Assembly: GCA_015499995.1 (NCBI GenBank)
Contig: JADNRV010000052.1
Span: forward strand, 62,001-126,000
Reading direction: 5' to 3'
Source: Flammula alnicola
Taxonomy: Eukaryota > Basidiomycota > Agaricomycetes > Agaricales > Strophariaceae
DNA length: 64,000 nucleotides
Part shown: piece by piece, positions 1-13,241 of the stretch
How the letters are laid out: each line of letters starts with the position of its first letter
Position numbering within the stretch: position 1 is the stretch's first letter
Program-made: the position numbers and the translations under genes
Notes under the pieces: generated by a model
What the model was told of the DNA's origin: nothing
What the model saw: the letters and a program-made list of their open reading frames with translations, nothing else
Databases searched by the model: none

Positions 1-3000
1 CTTACGCTTATCCGTCTCAAATTCCAGGAGGACACCCCAACCTCCGCTTCTTATAAGAATATGCGGTTACACTCGACCATTGGATCCGTGTGATGGCGCG
101 TCAACTGGCCGGCCACAGATTGACGCACGCGTACACCTGCTAGCACACGGACTCGTTCACACAGCGAATGATCACACAATTTGCCGGCTGTATATTGTAG
201 GCAAAATCTCAAATTATACTAAGACTCTCTTACAATATGCATAAAATTATACCTTCAGAGAATTTTCACGAAGTTCTACAAGTCTACCGCATTATGTTGA
301 CATTATTCCTACATTTCTTAAGCATTTCTTGATGGATTTTTGCTGTTCAATCGAGAATACAGGCACCCACGGGCACGCCCCAGAATGCAGATTTTCACGT
401 AAACGAATGTAATGGGTAGGTAAAAAGAATATATTGGACTCGGAATACATGCGAATACTACTATTTCATGCCCAGGGTACGCATCACGAACAATAGATGC
501 GCATATAGTGACTGAAACGACCTCCCGACACTATTACCGCAATCCACGTGTTCCGAACTCGAAATGTGGACCGTCAGATCTATGCTATGATTATGAGAGC
601 AGTCTATGTAGGAGGTTTAGAGCGCGATTCGTGAATAATACTCAGCTTGTCCAGAATCTCTATATAGAATGTTGATAAGCAAAAATAGGGCAGAACTCGA
701 AGCTCGAAGGTGGGGATGGCTGCAAGGTCAAGGTGAGGTCGAATACCTTGTCAATACGAGCCGTGAGTAATGGAAACATTGTTTAAGACAAGCACATACC
801 TATTGGACAAGTCATACGTCGCCTCCGCCTTCATGGGTAGAAAAGAGAAGACAGGGCCGTAGAGAATGCAGGCATCAGCTCAGCAGGCAAGATACAAGAG
901 TAATTTGATACATACCTCGAACTTCATTGTGTGCCTCGGAGCAGATGTACATAGATCGCCGATTGGACAGAGCGTTCAACAGCGAGCAGTTTTCAAAGGA
1001 ATAGATGAACTTGCTTTGGTAATTCATCGTTGCGATGATGTTCTCACCTGGAGCTGCGAGTATGATGGGGCGAGGATGGGCGGTGTGGCAAGGATGGGTG
1101 GAAGCGTGGAAGGACGGTGGTGGTTGAGAAGAAAGAAGTCTTTTTTGCCAAGTCCGATTGCGGCCGTGATATATACTCATGTGTACCGTGAAATATTTGA
1201 TATTTGTAAATTGAAAGAGAATGCGAGAATACCTAGCATTTTGACGACAGAGAAATTCGAATGGGTGTAATGTAAGTATAATCTTGGAGAATTTAAAATT
1301 GCCCCAAATTTTAGCACGGGTATATTTTTTGATCTTTCGCTGTGTCAATAATGAACCCTTTTGAGCTCCATCAGGCTCTATTGTTAATTCCTTACCCTCT
1401 CCCTGCCATGGGTGCCTCGGGGTCATTGGCGCCAAAACCATCGTCGAAATAGTTATCTTCCCCTTCCAGAACTTTTTTCTTCCGACATTCGTGGGGTCCG
1501 AAAGCTGCAAAAGCTCTCTACCGCCCAATTTTCAGCTCATTCATCCGTTTTCCTCATATATGGATGACGTCAAGCATTTTGTTCCAGGAATAGCTCACCT
1601 CAACGTAACCTCCATGAATTTGGCATTCACAGCCATGCAAGTGCTGCGGATTACCGTCTTCTTTCAATGGAGGTTTAATTTCCGTCTGGCAAGGTTCACA
1701 ACTTCATATCATCACCTCATCTCATTTGATTGTCTTTACAGGAGCACCTGATTCCTCTATATTTTTCCGAAGTTTTAAGTATATCGCATCAGGATCACAG
1801 ATACGCGCTTGTTCGTGAGTACTGTTCCGCAGTTAGTGCGCTACCTGAGGCCTGAAGACTTGCATGTCGCGGAGTTTGTTCCTTTTATGTTCCCATTGGG
1901 TGATATGCCTTGTTCTTCGGTGTTGGGCGGGGGGTCGGCTCCGCATAAATTTCCCGCGAAATCGCACATCTCTCGATTCGGTCTTGATCGAGGCCGAGAG
2001 ATGCACAAACTGCGGAAGAGTTGGTGGCGAAAAGGCAGCGAGCGGGGCGGAAACTGATTAGCCAATGAGGATAACTACACGGGCGGTGCTGGGTTGGTAC
2101 GCACCTTTCAGTTTAGCTCGCAAGGATCTGGGAACGTGCTTAAGCAGAGTAGAAGAACATGCGTAGGTGAACTTAACTCGTATATACTATAAAGAGTCTG
2201 ATAGCAAGGCTGGTCATCCCTATAAATATAAAGGGGTGGATTTATTTAGGACACGCCGAGCGTAATAACGCACTGATGAACATAATATTAATATCGTCCA
2301 GCCGAGCGGATATAAGGACTTGGATCCAACCTTTTGTTTGTGTTCGGGCTCATCTTCGGTCTCGAAGATGGTTAGATGATGCCGAGTGATATAAGCGTCG
2401 CATCCAAACTTCATGCAGGGAGGATTCCAGTTCAGTGCTGCGCAGTACAGTTGTGTCAGTGTGTCAGAAGAGTCGTCATTAGCACCAAAACGCCTTTCGG
2501 TGTAAGAAAGAAACATAGACGTATCCATACCACCCCTTTCGTAGACAATATGTAACTCGTTAGCTAAGATCGCCCTGAAACTTTATAATGACGCTGTTAA
2601 GCTTTGTTGGAGTGTGTCCATTTGCCTTCTCGCCATTCGTTCGAATCGCACGTCGTCGTCGGAGATCACAAACATCTTACGGCAAATGCCAATAATATTT
2701 TTGTCGAGTATCGCCTACTTTTTTTTAGCATGGCCACCCCACCCTGAGCCAGCATCATGCTAAACCTGACGCACATTTGGTCGTATGTTGCAATGTACAT
2801 CGCGCACGTAAACTCTCTTTTTCGCATCAAGTTGTTCTAGCCGTCCAATGATAGTTTGGTAAGCGTTTCTGTTCCTGCACATATGGATACCACTCCTCCT
2901 TTTCTCCGAGTGTTTTCCGCTGGGTCGTCGCACGACGGTATTCACGTCACAGGTTCGACTGTCCCAGTCCAATGGCTTGACAATCCTGGAAACCTTTTCA

Positions 3001-3621
3001 CTTTGCCCCCCTGACCTAGTTTGATACATATCTCATTCGATTGAAACCAAGCAAGTTCCCGGTGGATCCATGTGCGGCGGCGGCGGCCCAGCCGTCAGGT
3101 GGTCGAGGTCCACTGATTGCGAAACGCTTCACTGGGATGGCATTTTCTTGATATACTGTTTTTGGTATGCGCTTACATCTGTCGACGTCGATGATTTCTC
3201 TTGGTGCCTTCTCTTGAGGCAGGACCTCAGAATTGCGTGATGTACGATGGTTCCTAACGACAGCGAGCATATGTTCTCGAATCTGATTTATCATAGGACA
3301 AATCTCCACTTTGATATGTTATGAAGGAAAATAGTGAATATTCAGTCGAAGACCAGAGATATGTATAACGCGTTCGCTGGCTGATGCAATGATATCACCG
3401 AATTTTCGAATTTTCTTCAATGGTATGACGACAGAAGCATTCATGCCTCACTTACGGGGACCGCGATGCTATAGAGTTTCGAGTCGTGGACGATTAATAT
3501 CATTTATGAGATGCACGACGGCAAATACTTTTCTAGAACATCCTAAACACAAATGAATGGCTTCTTTCAGAAAGAAGAAAGACTCACCTGCAGGTCTACT
3601 AAGGCCTACACAGAGGATTAT
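1..3621. other. gene-poor stretch, no supported gene
   Basis: I see no recognisable gene here. Open frames on both strands are short, overlap one another and show no conserved motif or consistent splice pattern. The longest (875-1528, minus, 217 codons) has the composition of random sequence and no family resemblance. AT-rich blocks alternate with ordinary sequence. Old decayed repeats or an unrecognised non-coding transcript cannot be excluded. Confidence 0.4.
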
Positions 3622-3978
3622 TCAATTTACGGTATGGGGAAAGCAGGCTCGACGGCAGTTGCACTTTTGGGATTGGCACGGTGGCAGCGCCAACGTCCAA
3701 GGCAATAGATTGATCATGGTACCAATAGTATCAATCGAAGTGCTCGAACGCAACACTAAGTACATTTGGACAACGCCGAGCGTCGGAGGCGGCCCCACGA
3801 CGATGAGATTAATCAGAAAAATAATTGAGCAGATGCCAATGCCTGCGGACTGGCCTGACAACGCGAGAAACATTGCCAGCTTGACGAAGAAACTTCGTTT
3901 TTGCTGTCTCCAGCGTTGCACGTTGCCATCTGCCACATTAGTTATGATACAAGAGGCTTCGGTTCCCATGCTCGCCAA
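3622..3978 (-). CDS. possible small membrane-protein exon, unrecognised
   Basis: A minus-strand frame of 118 codons contains two hydrophobic stretches, one around residues 35-62 and one around 85-100, with a cysteine-rich end. I do not recognise the family. An equally long plus-strand frame overlaps it, so coding status is doubtful. It may be one exon of a larger membrane protein or a chance frame. Transcript evidence would decide. Confidence 0.2.
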   Translation of the reverse strand: MASMGTEASCIITNVADGNVQRWRQQKRSFFVKLAMFLALSGQSAGIGICSIIFLINLIVVGPPPTLGVVQMYLVLRSSTSIDTIGTMINLLPWTLALPPCQSQKCNCRRACFPHTVN

Positions 3979-4197
3979 GTGAGAGACACTTATGGCACCT
4001 TCAGGTCCCGTGCCACCTCGAGATTAGCGCGCATAAATTAAAGGTACGTGCATACAAACAAGGATAGCATGCCTGATATGACTACCCTTTTACCCTTGAA
4101 AGATGTCCAAGATTAACAGCAAATGAAAGGCTGAATGTTGTCCTCGGTAACGTGAGATGTTTCTTGTTTCTAGAAATGTCTCTGAAACTGAGTAACC

Positions 4198-4215
4198 ATT
4201 CATTCATTCATTCAT
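4198..4215. repeat. short tandem CATT repeat
   Basis: Four to five copies of the tetranucleotide CATT lie just beyond the 3' end of the PTPA gene. This is a simple microsatellite. Confidence 0.7.
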
Positions 4216-4226
4216 GCCAGACCTAA

Positions 4227-5663
4227 CTAAAAGGGTGGTCGTCGACCTATATTCGGCTCGAGCCAGGGGGCCTGGATCGAAGGAGTACCCAATCGTCGAT
4301 TCGGAAGGTGAAGAATAGTAGATAATGTCGTGCTTGGAGGTAACACGCTCTGCCCACCAGTGGTTGCCTGAGGGGTGACCACAGGAGCCCTTGTGGAAGC
4401 CCAAGGTGCTGCCGTTGATGGATAATTTTGGTTTAAGCCATGTGGCGTTGACTTATGTGAGGCCGGGCTGGAAGAGCCGTCGTTACTCTCCCACTCCAAT
4501 AGCCCACCCAAAGGGATGTGCTGTACGACAACGCGCTTCCCTAAAACTTCGGCCTAAAACGATATTACAATTCAGGCTCAAACTTGCATGTGAATAGAAC
4601 CGAAGAGCTAACCTCGAACATCTTGAACAAGCCGGAGTTGACTTTGCCCCAGTTGGGCACTCCGGCGGCGATGGAGTGAAGTTGAGACGAGTGTTCATGG
4701 AAAGGCCCGTACTTGACATCGTGGATTCGCATGATAGACATGAAGTACAGATTTGTGGGGGGCAAAGGGGGATGAAGAACTGCCGACACGGGAATATCTG
4801 CTTGGTCTGCCGTTGATAGAAGAAAATATTAGCAAATGATAGAGGTTTTTAGTAATCCGGTAAAAAAAACTAATCACCTCGGAGTTGTCCACTGCCGAAT
4901 ATATATGGAAGAAAGCAGTAGTCGTCGAGCCCCCAGACTCCATGACTGCCCGCGGGTTCGAGGCGGTAGACATCCTGCAGTTTCCAGCACAACCTCAAAT
5001 ATCGTAGGAAGACGGTCAGAACGAGATCGCGTTCTTCTTCGGCGACGGGTTGGAAGAAGCGGACCAGTGTTAAGCAGAGAAGAAAGAGCGCGAAGGACGT
5101 CTCATGCCCGGTCCCATAGTCCATTCGGCTGAAAGATCCAAAGGCCGAGAGCAAATAAGGCTTTACATGAGGTATGATTACTGAAAACTCGGGTGCCAGC
5201 AGTTGCTCGAGAATTTCGTCTGACCTCTGCCCAAATTATTCATCAATCACGTCTGAAGAAGTTGAGAGCTGAATAAGCGGACCTCTTCCAACCGTTGACC
5301 CCACTTTCGAAAGGCAAGATTTCCGAACCTCTGTGGCGTCTGAAGTGGTGGAATTTCCTCTATCCACTGATCCAGTTCGTTTAGAAGAGCAAGGATCTTT
5401 TCCACTGACTGACTGGTTTGGTTATCAAGACTGTCCAATGGAGTTGATCATACCTGGCTGTGGCCATTTGGCTCCCATGGAAAGAAGTATCCGACTACAG
5501 ATTCGTTTAGACGTCGGAGGAATATTTTGTAATCGTTGTACGATCTTGTACTTTTCCAGTATTCGACTTCATCGTCTGTATGGATTTTAAGAGTGGGTGT
5601 CGATTGCAGATGCGATATTGCGGTAAGAGATATGTCTCGAAGCGGTGGCAGGTTCACAGACAT
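4227..5663 (-). CDS. PTPA: serine/threonine phosphatase 2A activator (PTPA/Rrd family)
   Basis: This is the peptidyl-prolyl isomerase-like activator that helps load and activate the PP2A catalytic subunit in cytosol and nucleus. Family signatures seen in order are QRFGNLAFRKWGQRLEE, MDYGTGHETSFALFLLC, the YRLEPAGSHGVWGLDDY block followed by LPYIFGSGQL, KYGPFHEHSSQLHSI and VPNWGKVNSGLFKMFE. These appear on successive exons separated by short introns. Exon 1 runs from the ATG at 5663 to about 5454, where a GT donor follows codon 70. The last exon ends at 4227 with a proline- and serine-rich tail beyond the conserved core, typical of fungal Rrd proteins. The start lies 259 bp from the divergent Ku70 start. 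All exons connect in frame, so the gene looks functional. Exact inner splice sites are inferred. Confidence 0.9.
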
Positions 5664-5922
5664 TATCTCCGGGGCGTATTATGTCGATTAGCTCAGAGAT
5701 GGTGTGCGATTTGCGTAGGGTTTATTCTCGTCCAACTGATTCAAGATTGGCCATTATTGAGTCAAGCTCGAGTGTCAATGTCACGCTTCGCTCCAAGTCA
5801 CAAACGCGTTGGCGTGACTCGAGATCAAGTTCGAACCTTTCAAATAAAACTCAACACGTCCTTGAGCTGGATTCCTGTGTCTCATCCCCTTAGTTGCATA
5901 AGTTTTGCCCCGGAATTCAGCT
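5664..5922. promoter_or_regulatory. shared divergent promoter of PTPA and Ku70
   Basis: The start codons of PTPA (minus) and Ku70 (plus) are only 259 bp apart, so their promoters must share or abut this interval. No TATA box or known factor site stands out. That it is regulatory follows from the gene arrangement only. Confidence 0.55.
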
Positions 5923-8900
5923 ATGCCACCCTACGACGATTGGAATAAGATTGACGAAGAGGAGGATGAAGAACTGCAGGATACTTCGGTGAGTCAACTT
6001 GATGCCAATATTCGCGACTTGAGCCCATATACGCGCCCCAGATGTTCGAGACGAAGCGAGACGTGATCCTCTTCTGCATAGACTGCTCAGAATCTATGAT
6101 GAAGCTGTACGACGACCCCAGATACGAAGATGTTCAAACGTGCCACCTGTATACTGCCCTGGAAGCCGCCATGCAAATTCAGAAGAAGAAAATCATTGTT
6201 GGCCCTAACGATTTAGTTGGAATTCTGCTTTTTAACACAGTGAGACATAAGCTTCCGCTTCTAAAGCCTTGAGTGACCCCACAACTTGCACGAAGACCAG
6301 GAAATCGGAAATAAACAGAAGTCAAGGTTCAGAAATCAAGCGGAACACGTTCCTCTATCAGCCTATTGCCCCTCTGAGTGCGCCAAAGGTCCAGGAACTT
6401 ATACTATTACTCGAGGGTCTGTCAAAATATTTTCCCTATGGTAGAACGATACTTATCATCCGTGAAGCCGCTGTTGAAGACCAAGACGAATTGAGAAAAA
6501 CATTTCCCCCCCTTACTACTGGCAGGGTGCCTATGGGCGATGTTTTCACAAGTTGCAACTGGGTGTTACGTGACGGGTTAGCCTAACATTTACCATTTTC
6601 ACATAAGACACTCATCGTCGCCATTTTAGAGCTCCAAAGACCGCCTCAAAGCGTGTTTTTCTGATCACGGATGAAGACAACCCTCACCCCAGTACAGGTA
6701 GTAAACAACTAATAACGTCTGCCCGAACGACATTGATCGTGAGTCTTTGGCCTTCGAAATTGATAGTCGGCGGATGGCAACATAATCACAGGATCTCACG
6801 CAAGCCGGTGTTGCTGTGGAACCCTTCTTCATCAGCACAGAAGAAAAACCGTTTGATGTATCCAGATTTTATTCTGTAAGTATTAACCTGCTGCCTCTGA
6901 CAATAATTTGCCTCGGCTAAACCGTCCAAAAGTCTGTATTGCTACCTTCAAATCTCGAGGACGAAGATGAACTGCAAGAAGATTCTTCCATTCTACCAGA
7001 ATCGATCTCCATATCCAGAATCGAGGATCTACTTTCCCAGATGCGGTTCCACGAAGTTCCAAAGCGGGCATTATTCAGTGTCCCGTTCCATCTCGCTAAT
7101 GGTTTTACAATGGGAATCAAAGGGTGGGTCGTTCAACACATATTGGTTCCTTACTTAGTAACAACAGAAAATCCCTCGTCGTAGATATGGTTTGGTCACA
7201 GAACAAAAGAAGGGGACGTATAAATATTTTGTTGATCTTGGCGATAAGATGGAAGTCGCTACAGTTCGAACAACATATGTCGACGAGGTGCGGACCGATA
7301 TGTACGTCACTCTAATCCTCTCCCCATTAATCGTTTTGTAGGATCGACAAGCCGAAGTTGATAAAACCCGAATGGTCTATGGAGCGGAACTAGGCCCTAA
7401 CGCAGCCACGGAGGAAGAGGATGATAATGACGAATCCAGCGGTAGCTTTGGTGTGCGTGTCGTGAAGGGTGGCAATCGCGTAAGTTAATCATATGAATGG
7501 CTCTTGACATGACCCAGACTCGGACTGTCTAGCCATTTTACACCGCCGAAGAAATTCGGTCTTTCCGTACCTTTGGCCTTGAACCGGGTCAGTTTGTCTT
7601 TCTGGATTGATTTTCTCTTCTAAAATACAATGCAGGAATCAAGCTTCTGGGATTCAAGGACCGTGATCAGCTGGAGTTCGAAGATAACGTCAAACACTCC
7701 CAATTTATTTATCCAGATGAAATGGTAAGTGGCGATTATGAAGAGATTTTGGACAATCTCAATGTTCAATTTGTGTGGCTCGTGCAGTCTTACGCAGGTA
7801 GCAAGCGTACCTTCAGCGCGCTACTCAAGTCGATGATCAAGAAAGATAAGATTGGTATCGCTCTCACTCTCACCAGGCGAAATTCTTCGCCTGTATTTTG
7901 CGCCTTATTACCGCAGGTTTGACCCTCTGTATGTTATTTCACTTCTTTCACTGAATGGGGATGTAGGAGGAAAAAATAGATGAAACGGGGTGGACCGACC
8001 CGGCTGGCTTCCATCTCATCCCGCTCCCCTTTGCAGACGACATCCGAACAAGACCGATCGAGGAAGGATTTCGAGGTACCTGTTTGCGGATAATTGATCT
8101 CTCCGGCATCATGTCACTGACCTGCCCATCCCCGAAATAGCATCTGACGAAATGAAAGCGTGCGCACTCGGGTGGGTCGAGAAACTTATCGTAAAAAACG
8201 GAACATATCCGCCTGATTCGTATCCCAATCCTGGTATGCCATTTATTTGCCCTTTCAATGTGCTCTATTTGTAACCTACGTTGTGCCCCACTGACCTTGT
8301 GATACCTAGCCCTGGCGTATCACAATGCTCAGCTCCAAGCCAGTGCTTTCCGAGAACAGTATGACCCCGAATCGTTCGAGGACTTAACCGAACCCAACGT
8401 AGAGAAGATGCACAAGGTAGGTATTCATTTTCCTCCACTAGGATCAGACTCGATTTTAATACTTTCCGTTCTTCCCTTATTAGCGGGCGGGAAAGTTTAT
8501 GAAGGAATGGAAAGACGCAGTCATTAATGATCCCTCTGCCAGCCTTGTTGTGGCCGGTGTTGGCTCGAAACGCAAAGCGGTTCGTGGATTGTTCTCGTTT
8601 TCGCCATATCTTTGTTACATACTCATACGCCACCCATGCGGCAGGATGTCAGTGTTGATGAGGCCGAGATCAAGAGCAAATGCGATAGCGGTGCTCTCGT
8701 CAAGGTACATGACTTTAGCATCTGATTGAGTTGCGCAGCAGTAACACCTTGGCCCCCTTTTAGCTTCGCGTGGATCAGTTGAAGGTACGATTACAGTATT
8801 GTCTCAGAAGGGTATGCTTTTGTTAAAGTTCGCCTATCTCCTCGCATCTCTTGTAGGAGTTCTTAAAGGCCAAAGGTCTCGCCACATCTGGAAAGAAATC

Positions 8901-8943
8901 TGACCTGGTAGAACGTGTATCCGACTGGTTTGATGCCCATTGA
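5923..8943 (+). CDS. ku70: Ku70, DNA end-binding subunit of non-homologous end joining
   Basis: Ku70 pairs with Ku80 to form the ring that binds broken DNA ends, recruits the end-joining ligase and protects telomeres. The ATG at 5923 opens a 22-codon acidic exon. The next exon gives the von Willebrand A-like domain (RDVILFCIDCSESM, FNT). Further exons give TASKRVFLITDEDNPHP, the core beta-barrel (TYKYFVDLGDKMEVATV, KTRMVYGAEL, RTFGLEPG, IKLLGFKDRDQL), the ring region (SYAGSKRTFSALLKSM, LLPQ, GFHLIPLPFADDIR), the helical arm, and a C-terminal SAP DNA-binding motif (LRVDQLKEFLKAKGL to the stop at 8941-8943). There are about 18 exons, and I could connect them all in one frame through GT-AG introns of about 50-60 nt. 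The protein is about 640 residues, normal for the family. No break was found. Confidence 0.93.
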
Positions 8944-11900
8944 TATATTTCTCTCACCTCGTGCACATGGATTGTAAATGTATCCAAGTTTGATCACTTG
9001 CTTTCGCCACAACATTGGTTTGATTGCTACTTTCTGGGTTTGGAGCCTCGCTCGAACTTTCGTTATCCCTCAGGCCTTCAAAGCTTCAGGCTTCAGTCAT
9101 GTCATTCCTCGGGCCTCGATTCTTCCCTTGCAACCTTCCCTGTCGGGTGTCGTGGCCATCCGTGACCGACCCCCACTCCCGGACCGCACAGTCGCTTGCT
9201 CCATAAGCTTCTACGTCGATTTTCTAGACCCAAATACAAGAAATCAAAATTTCCATCCCTGTCGCAGATCACTGGATAAGTAGTGTGATGTTTTCGTTGA
9301 TCGTGAAAAACAAATAAATATGGATGCAGTATACTCAGCCCTCCTATCATAGTCTCTCGTCGCATATCCTTCTGGATAGCATTAATTACACTGTATGTTG
9401 CTCTGCCCTTTCCTAAGAAGATATCTTCTGAGTACTGTGCAAATATAATGCATTTTATGTATTCGCCGAGTCCGCTGTACATACATAATCCATAGCTCAG
9501 GGAGTCAGTGACTCCCTGCGGTTCCTTACGTTACAGAACTCAATGCAAAAGAGGAGGCATCGACTAACTTATTGACCATATATTTTCTCAGCTCAAGGGG
9601 TGGATTGATTATCACTTCGTTTGGTCAAATTTCGACGCTCTGTTAACGGCCTCGACTTCGGTGGTCAGTCGGTCACGTCAACTCTCCTGCATATGAGCTG
9701 GCTTATTCGGCCCACAACGACGAAAGCTAGAAGTATTGGGTAATTCCAGGGCAGAAACAAGTTTCCGAGGACAAAAAATGGAAATCATATGTAGTCCCTA
9801 GAGAATTGTTCATTGTCCCACATGTAACCAACGGATTTAACAGCCGCAGGTTGCCGAAGTTGGTGGCCAAGGTTTTCGATGCCTTGGAACTTGGGGGTTT
9901 GGGGCCGCTACCAAGCCGCTACCCTCCGCTACCACTGTCACTTCCCGCGCCATGTCGGATTGATGACGGCACTATTTTTATATGGACGAACTTGTATACT
10001 AACTGGAAACCAGCTCGCCCTTCCTAAAGTAGCCTTCATCAGTGCCTTTGTGAAGAAGATTGATAAAAAATATTTTCTCTTTTACATAAGCTTTCGATCT
10101 TACTTGTTGTACTGGTAACTGGCCAAGATTGGTAACGTCGAAGATTAATTCCGCCAAGAATTGATCGCTTTACATAACCGTCAGGGGAGAGTAGCATCAA
10201 AGTAGCATGTGCTGAGTGCTCGAGTTACCCAAGGGCCAAGGCGCTTGAAGTTGTGCGCCTCTGTGCGTGTCCCAAGTATGGCTTAGTATGGCATCACTTA
10301 ACGACCGGCTATAAACGAAGCTAAGGCAAAATTGCATCGTTCAAACATCGTTCTTGATATCGTCAGCCCTGGTATGAACTCTGGAATCTGCGGCGTACTC
10401 AGGAGTTTAAAAATCCGTTTTTCTTCCTCAATTCTCAACCTCTCCTTCTCAAATTTCAGGGATATCTTAGTTTCTATATACTGTTTATAAATATCAATGT
10501 TTAAAAGAGACAGCCTCATGGATTCTTCTGCATCAAATTTTTCAAAACTCCGGGATATTACACCTTTTTGGGGTCCGGGAAGCTTCCTCTGTGCCCTATT
10601 CTCAACATAAAATAAAACACATAGCCACATCGATAATAGAACAGAAAAAATCCGATCTTCCCTGGAAGTTTGGGACCCGGAGGATTATTCGTCGTAGAGG
10701 AATGGCAAGGTGATGAAAAGGTTTCAAACTCCTGGTAAATGATAGTACTTCTGTCGTTCTTCGCAACCTTGACAAGGCAGCCCTAGTAAAGACGAAAATC
10801 GGATTATTTTGACCAGATAATCATTTTTGCTTGAATTTGTTCTAACTCCTGAGAGTTTCAAGAAAAATACGGTGAGCACGGTCGACATTACCGGACACGT
10901 TTCACAGCGAGACCCGCCAACCCACACTGCTTTCACTTAGTTTTGTCTTCTGACAATATTTGACAGGTTCTAACGTCTCATGACCTCGGCGACATGAAGG
11001 AGATCCTGTTCATGCTAACGTAAGAGCGTGCCCTGAGTGACAGTTTGCTCGACCTTTTTGTTGAAAACATTGTCGTGATAGGCAATAAAGTGGACCGTTT
11101 AGCGGCCGGAATACTGCGGTTAGAAGAGCGGATCCAAGGACCGGTCAAATATAAATTTGGGATAGAAACCAAATCGAATCTGAGGGACTCTGAAGTTCCA
11201 GAGTAGGACAGCTGGTTTTCCCAAGTCCGTATAAATGCGGGGCACCGTATATGTAAGATAGGACATGGGTGGGAGGGCCGATGCTAATCCCTCGGGAGAA
11301 TGGCCTGACGGACATCTACTTAGAGCGTATGACACCTCCAACGAGAAACATATGCGAGTTGTCGGTGCCTCGTTATGAACTTCTACTGAGACGCATCAGC
11401 ACGAGGACTCACTGCGCATTTGCCCCACCAGCAACGTTATCTAGTAGAAGCTTGGATATATCCGTCTTATTCATAAAACGGCGGTCATGCAAGGCATCTG
11501 GTTCCTTGGGTGACACTGATGGCTTCGTCAGTATTCGTTGAACTGTCTTCGAAGAGAAGATATACTACTTACAACCCGTAAGACGCCGCGTTCTCCAGGA
11601 TGGTGTCTAGATCGCGGTTCATCCGACCAGTCGCAGTCGATGATATTCAACTCGACTTGCTTCGCGATTGGCAAGCAGGATAAAAACCCGATTAAAAACC
11701 CATTAGTTCCTGCACTACGTGACCTGGGCAACTTTGGATAACGTGATTTCGGTGCAAGGCGAGGTAGAACGTACTACTGCCTAAACATATTTTTAAGGAA
11801 AGATTGAAGCCGCACTTGAAAGGATTCCTGAGGAGGAAATGTCGGGGTGTTCCAATGGGTATTATAAATATACGACAGAAAACTGGTTGAAGTGGGCCAC

Positions 11901-12339
11901 CGCAAAAAGGCGTTATTAATAGTAAATCATTCGCGACCACGAACTGCAGACAATAATTTGACAAGGCTGAGCAATGGGAGAAGACTCGGAGATTGTTTCG
12001 TCCACCTTGTGCACTGGGCTCCTAATGTATGATTCATTGTAGCAATATCATGTTTGACCTTCAAGCGTGACTCGACGACTTCCTAGATCACGGAGATCAG
12101 CAGCCAGTTTCTTTATGAAATAACGCCAACTTCACTGCAAACTCACCTGTCGTCGGTCCTAATTTATGTGTAAGACAAGATCGCGCACAACTAACCGAGC
12201 TCGGCTAGATCCGATAACGCCATCTTATCCCATAACGGGACGAACCCGCGCCCTTTCCATGGCCGAATCTGGTTTGTAATACCTTTTCTCATAACTCTAG
12301 GTTGCAAGAAGTACTCGTTTCTCTTCTCGGTCGTTCGCG
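8944..12339. other. gene-poor interval between Ku70 and glutaredoxin genes
   Basis: No gene is supported over about 3.4 kb. A minus-strand frame at 10298-10630 encodes a lysine/glutamate-rich segment (ISLKFEKERLRIEEEKR) that could form a coiled coil. It has no recognisable domain and may be a scrap of a transposon-associated protein. Other frames overlap in several phases and look like chance. The interval holds the Ku70 3' untranslated region and the glutaredoxin promoter. Confidence 0.35.
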
Positions 12340-13241
12340 ATGTCGCGCTCAAATTTTGTTCAAGTTACTTCGCCAACCCACTTTCAGGAGCTTCTATCAC
12401 AGGACCTCAATAAGGTGTCGGTTATCAACTTTTGGGCAGAATGGGCGGAGCCCTGCAAGCAAATGAACGAAGTGGCATTGGAATTAGCGAGGAAGCACCC
12501 CGCAGCTCTGTTCCTACAGGTGCGTGTAGCCTAGCTATATCCGCTCATATCTAGCAATACCAACCTCTATGAACTTAGGTTGAAGCAGAACAACAACCAG
12601 ACATTGCGGAGTCTTTCGAAATCGAGGCAGTTCCTTCATTTATCATTCTCAGGGTGCGTGAGCCTGACTCGATGACGCAGAAGGCAGCAATTTCATCCTC
12701 TTTTTCAGGGCCATACACTTCTTGATCGTATATCTGGTGCCGACGCAGCTCGTCTGACGCAGTCAGTTGCAAAACACGCCACTAGCCCAGTGTACAACCC
12801 TCTCTCACGGACCGATCAAGCGCCGGCGAAAGCATCGAACATCGTCCCATCAGGAATAGACGAAAAGGACGAATCTCAGGAAGAACTGAACAGAAGGCTT
12901 CGTGCTTTGATGAACCAAAGCCAGGTGGTTTTGTTCATGAAGGGCACTCCTGAAGCTCCCCGATGCGGGTTCTCTCGCCGGATATCTGCATTGCTGAAGG
13001 ATAAGAATATCCAGTACACACACTTCGATATTCTGTCGGACGAGAGCGTGCGGCAAGGTATCAGGTTTTTTCTCAGTATTGGGGGCCCGCCATTACTAAT
13101 TCTCTTCTCAATATAGGCCTGAAAGTTCTAAATGATTGGCCGACGTTCCCTCAGCTAATCGTGAAGGGCGAGCTTGTTGGAGGTTTGGATATTGTTCAGG
13201 AGATGGTAGAAAACGGCGAATTTGCTGAGATGATCGCCTAG
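12340..13241 (+). CDS. grx4: Grx3/Grx4-type monothiol glutaredoxin (thioredoxin-glutaredoxin fusion)
   Basis: This multidomain monothiol glutaredoxin binds a [2Fe-2S] cluster and works in cytosolic iron sensing and iron-sulfur delivery. Exons are 12340-12519, 12579-12653, 12709-13057 and 13117-13241. All introns are GT-AG and keep frame. The N-terminal thioredoxin-like domain has [12 protein letters not shown] in place of WCGPC, so only one active-site cysteine remains, as is usual for the family. After a linker of about 35 residues comes the glutaredoxin domain with the defining CGFS site (APRCGFSRR), preceded by [10 protein letters not shown]. The glutathione-binding part reads [20 protein letters not shown]. 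The length of about 240 residues fits Grx3/4. Nothing is missing. Confidence 0.95.

Noticed and set aside
875..1528. 217-codon minus-strand frame
   Set aside because: No motif, no splice context and random-like composition; overlaps another long frame on the plus strand.
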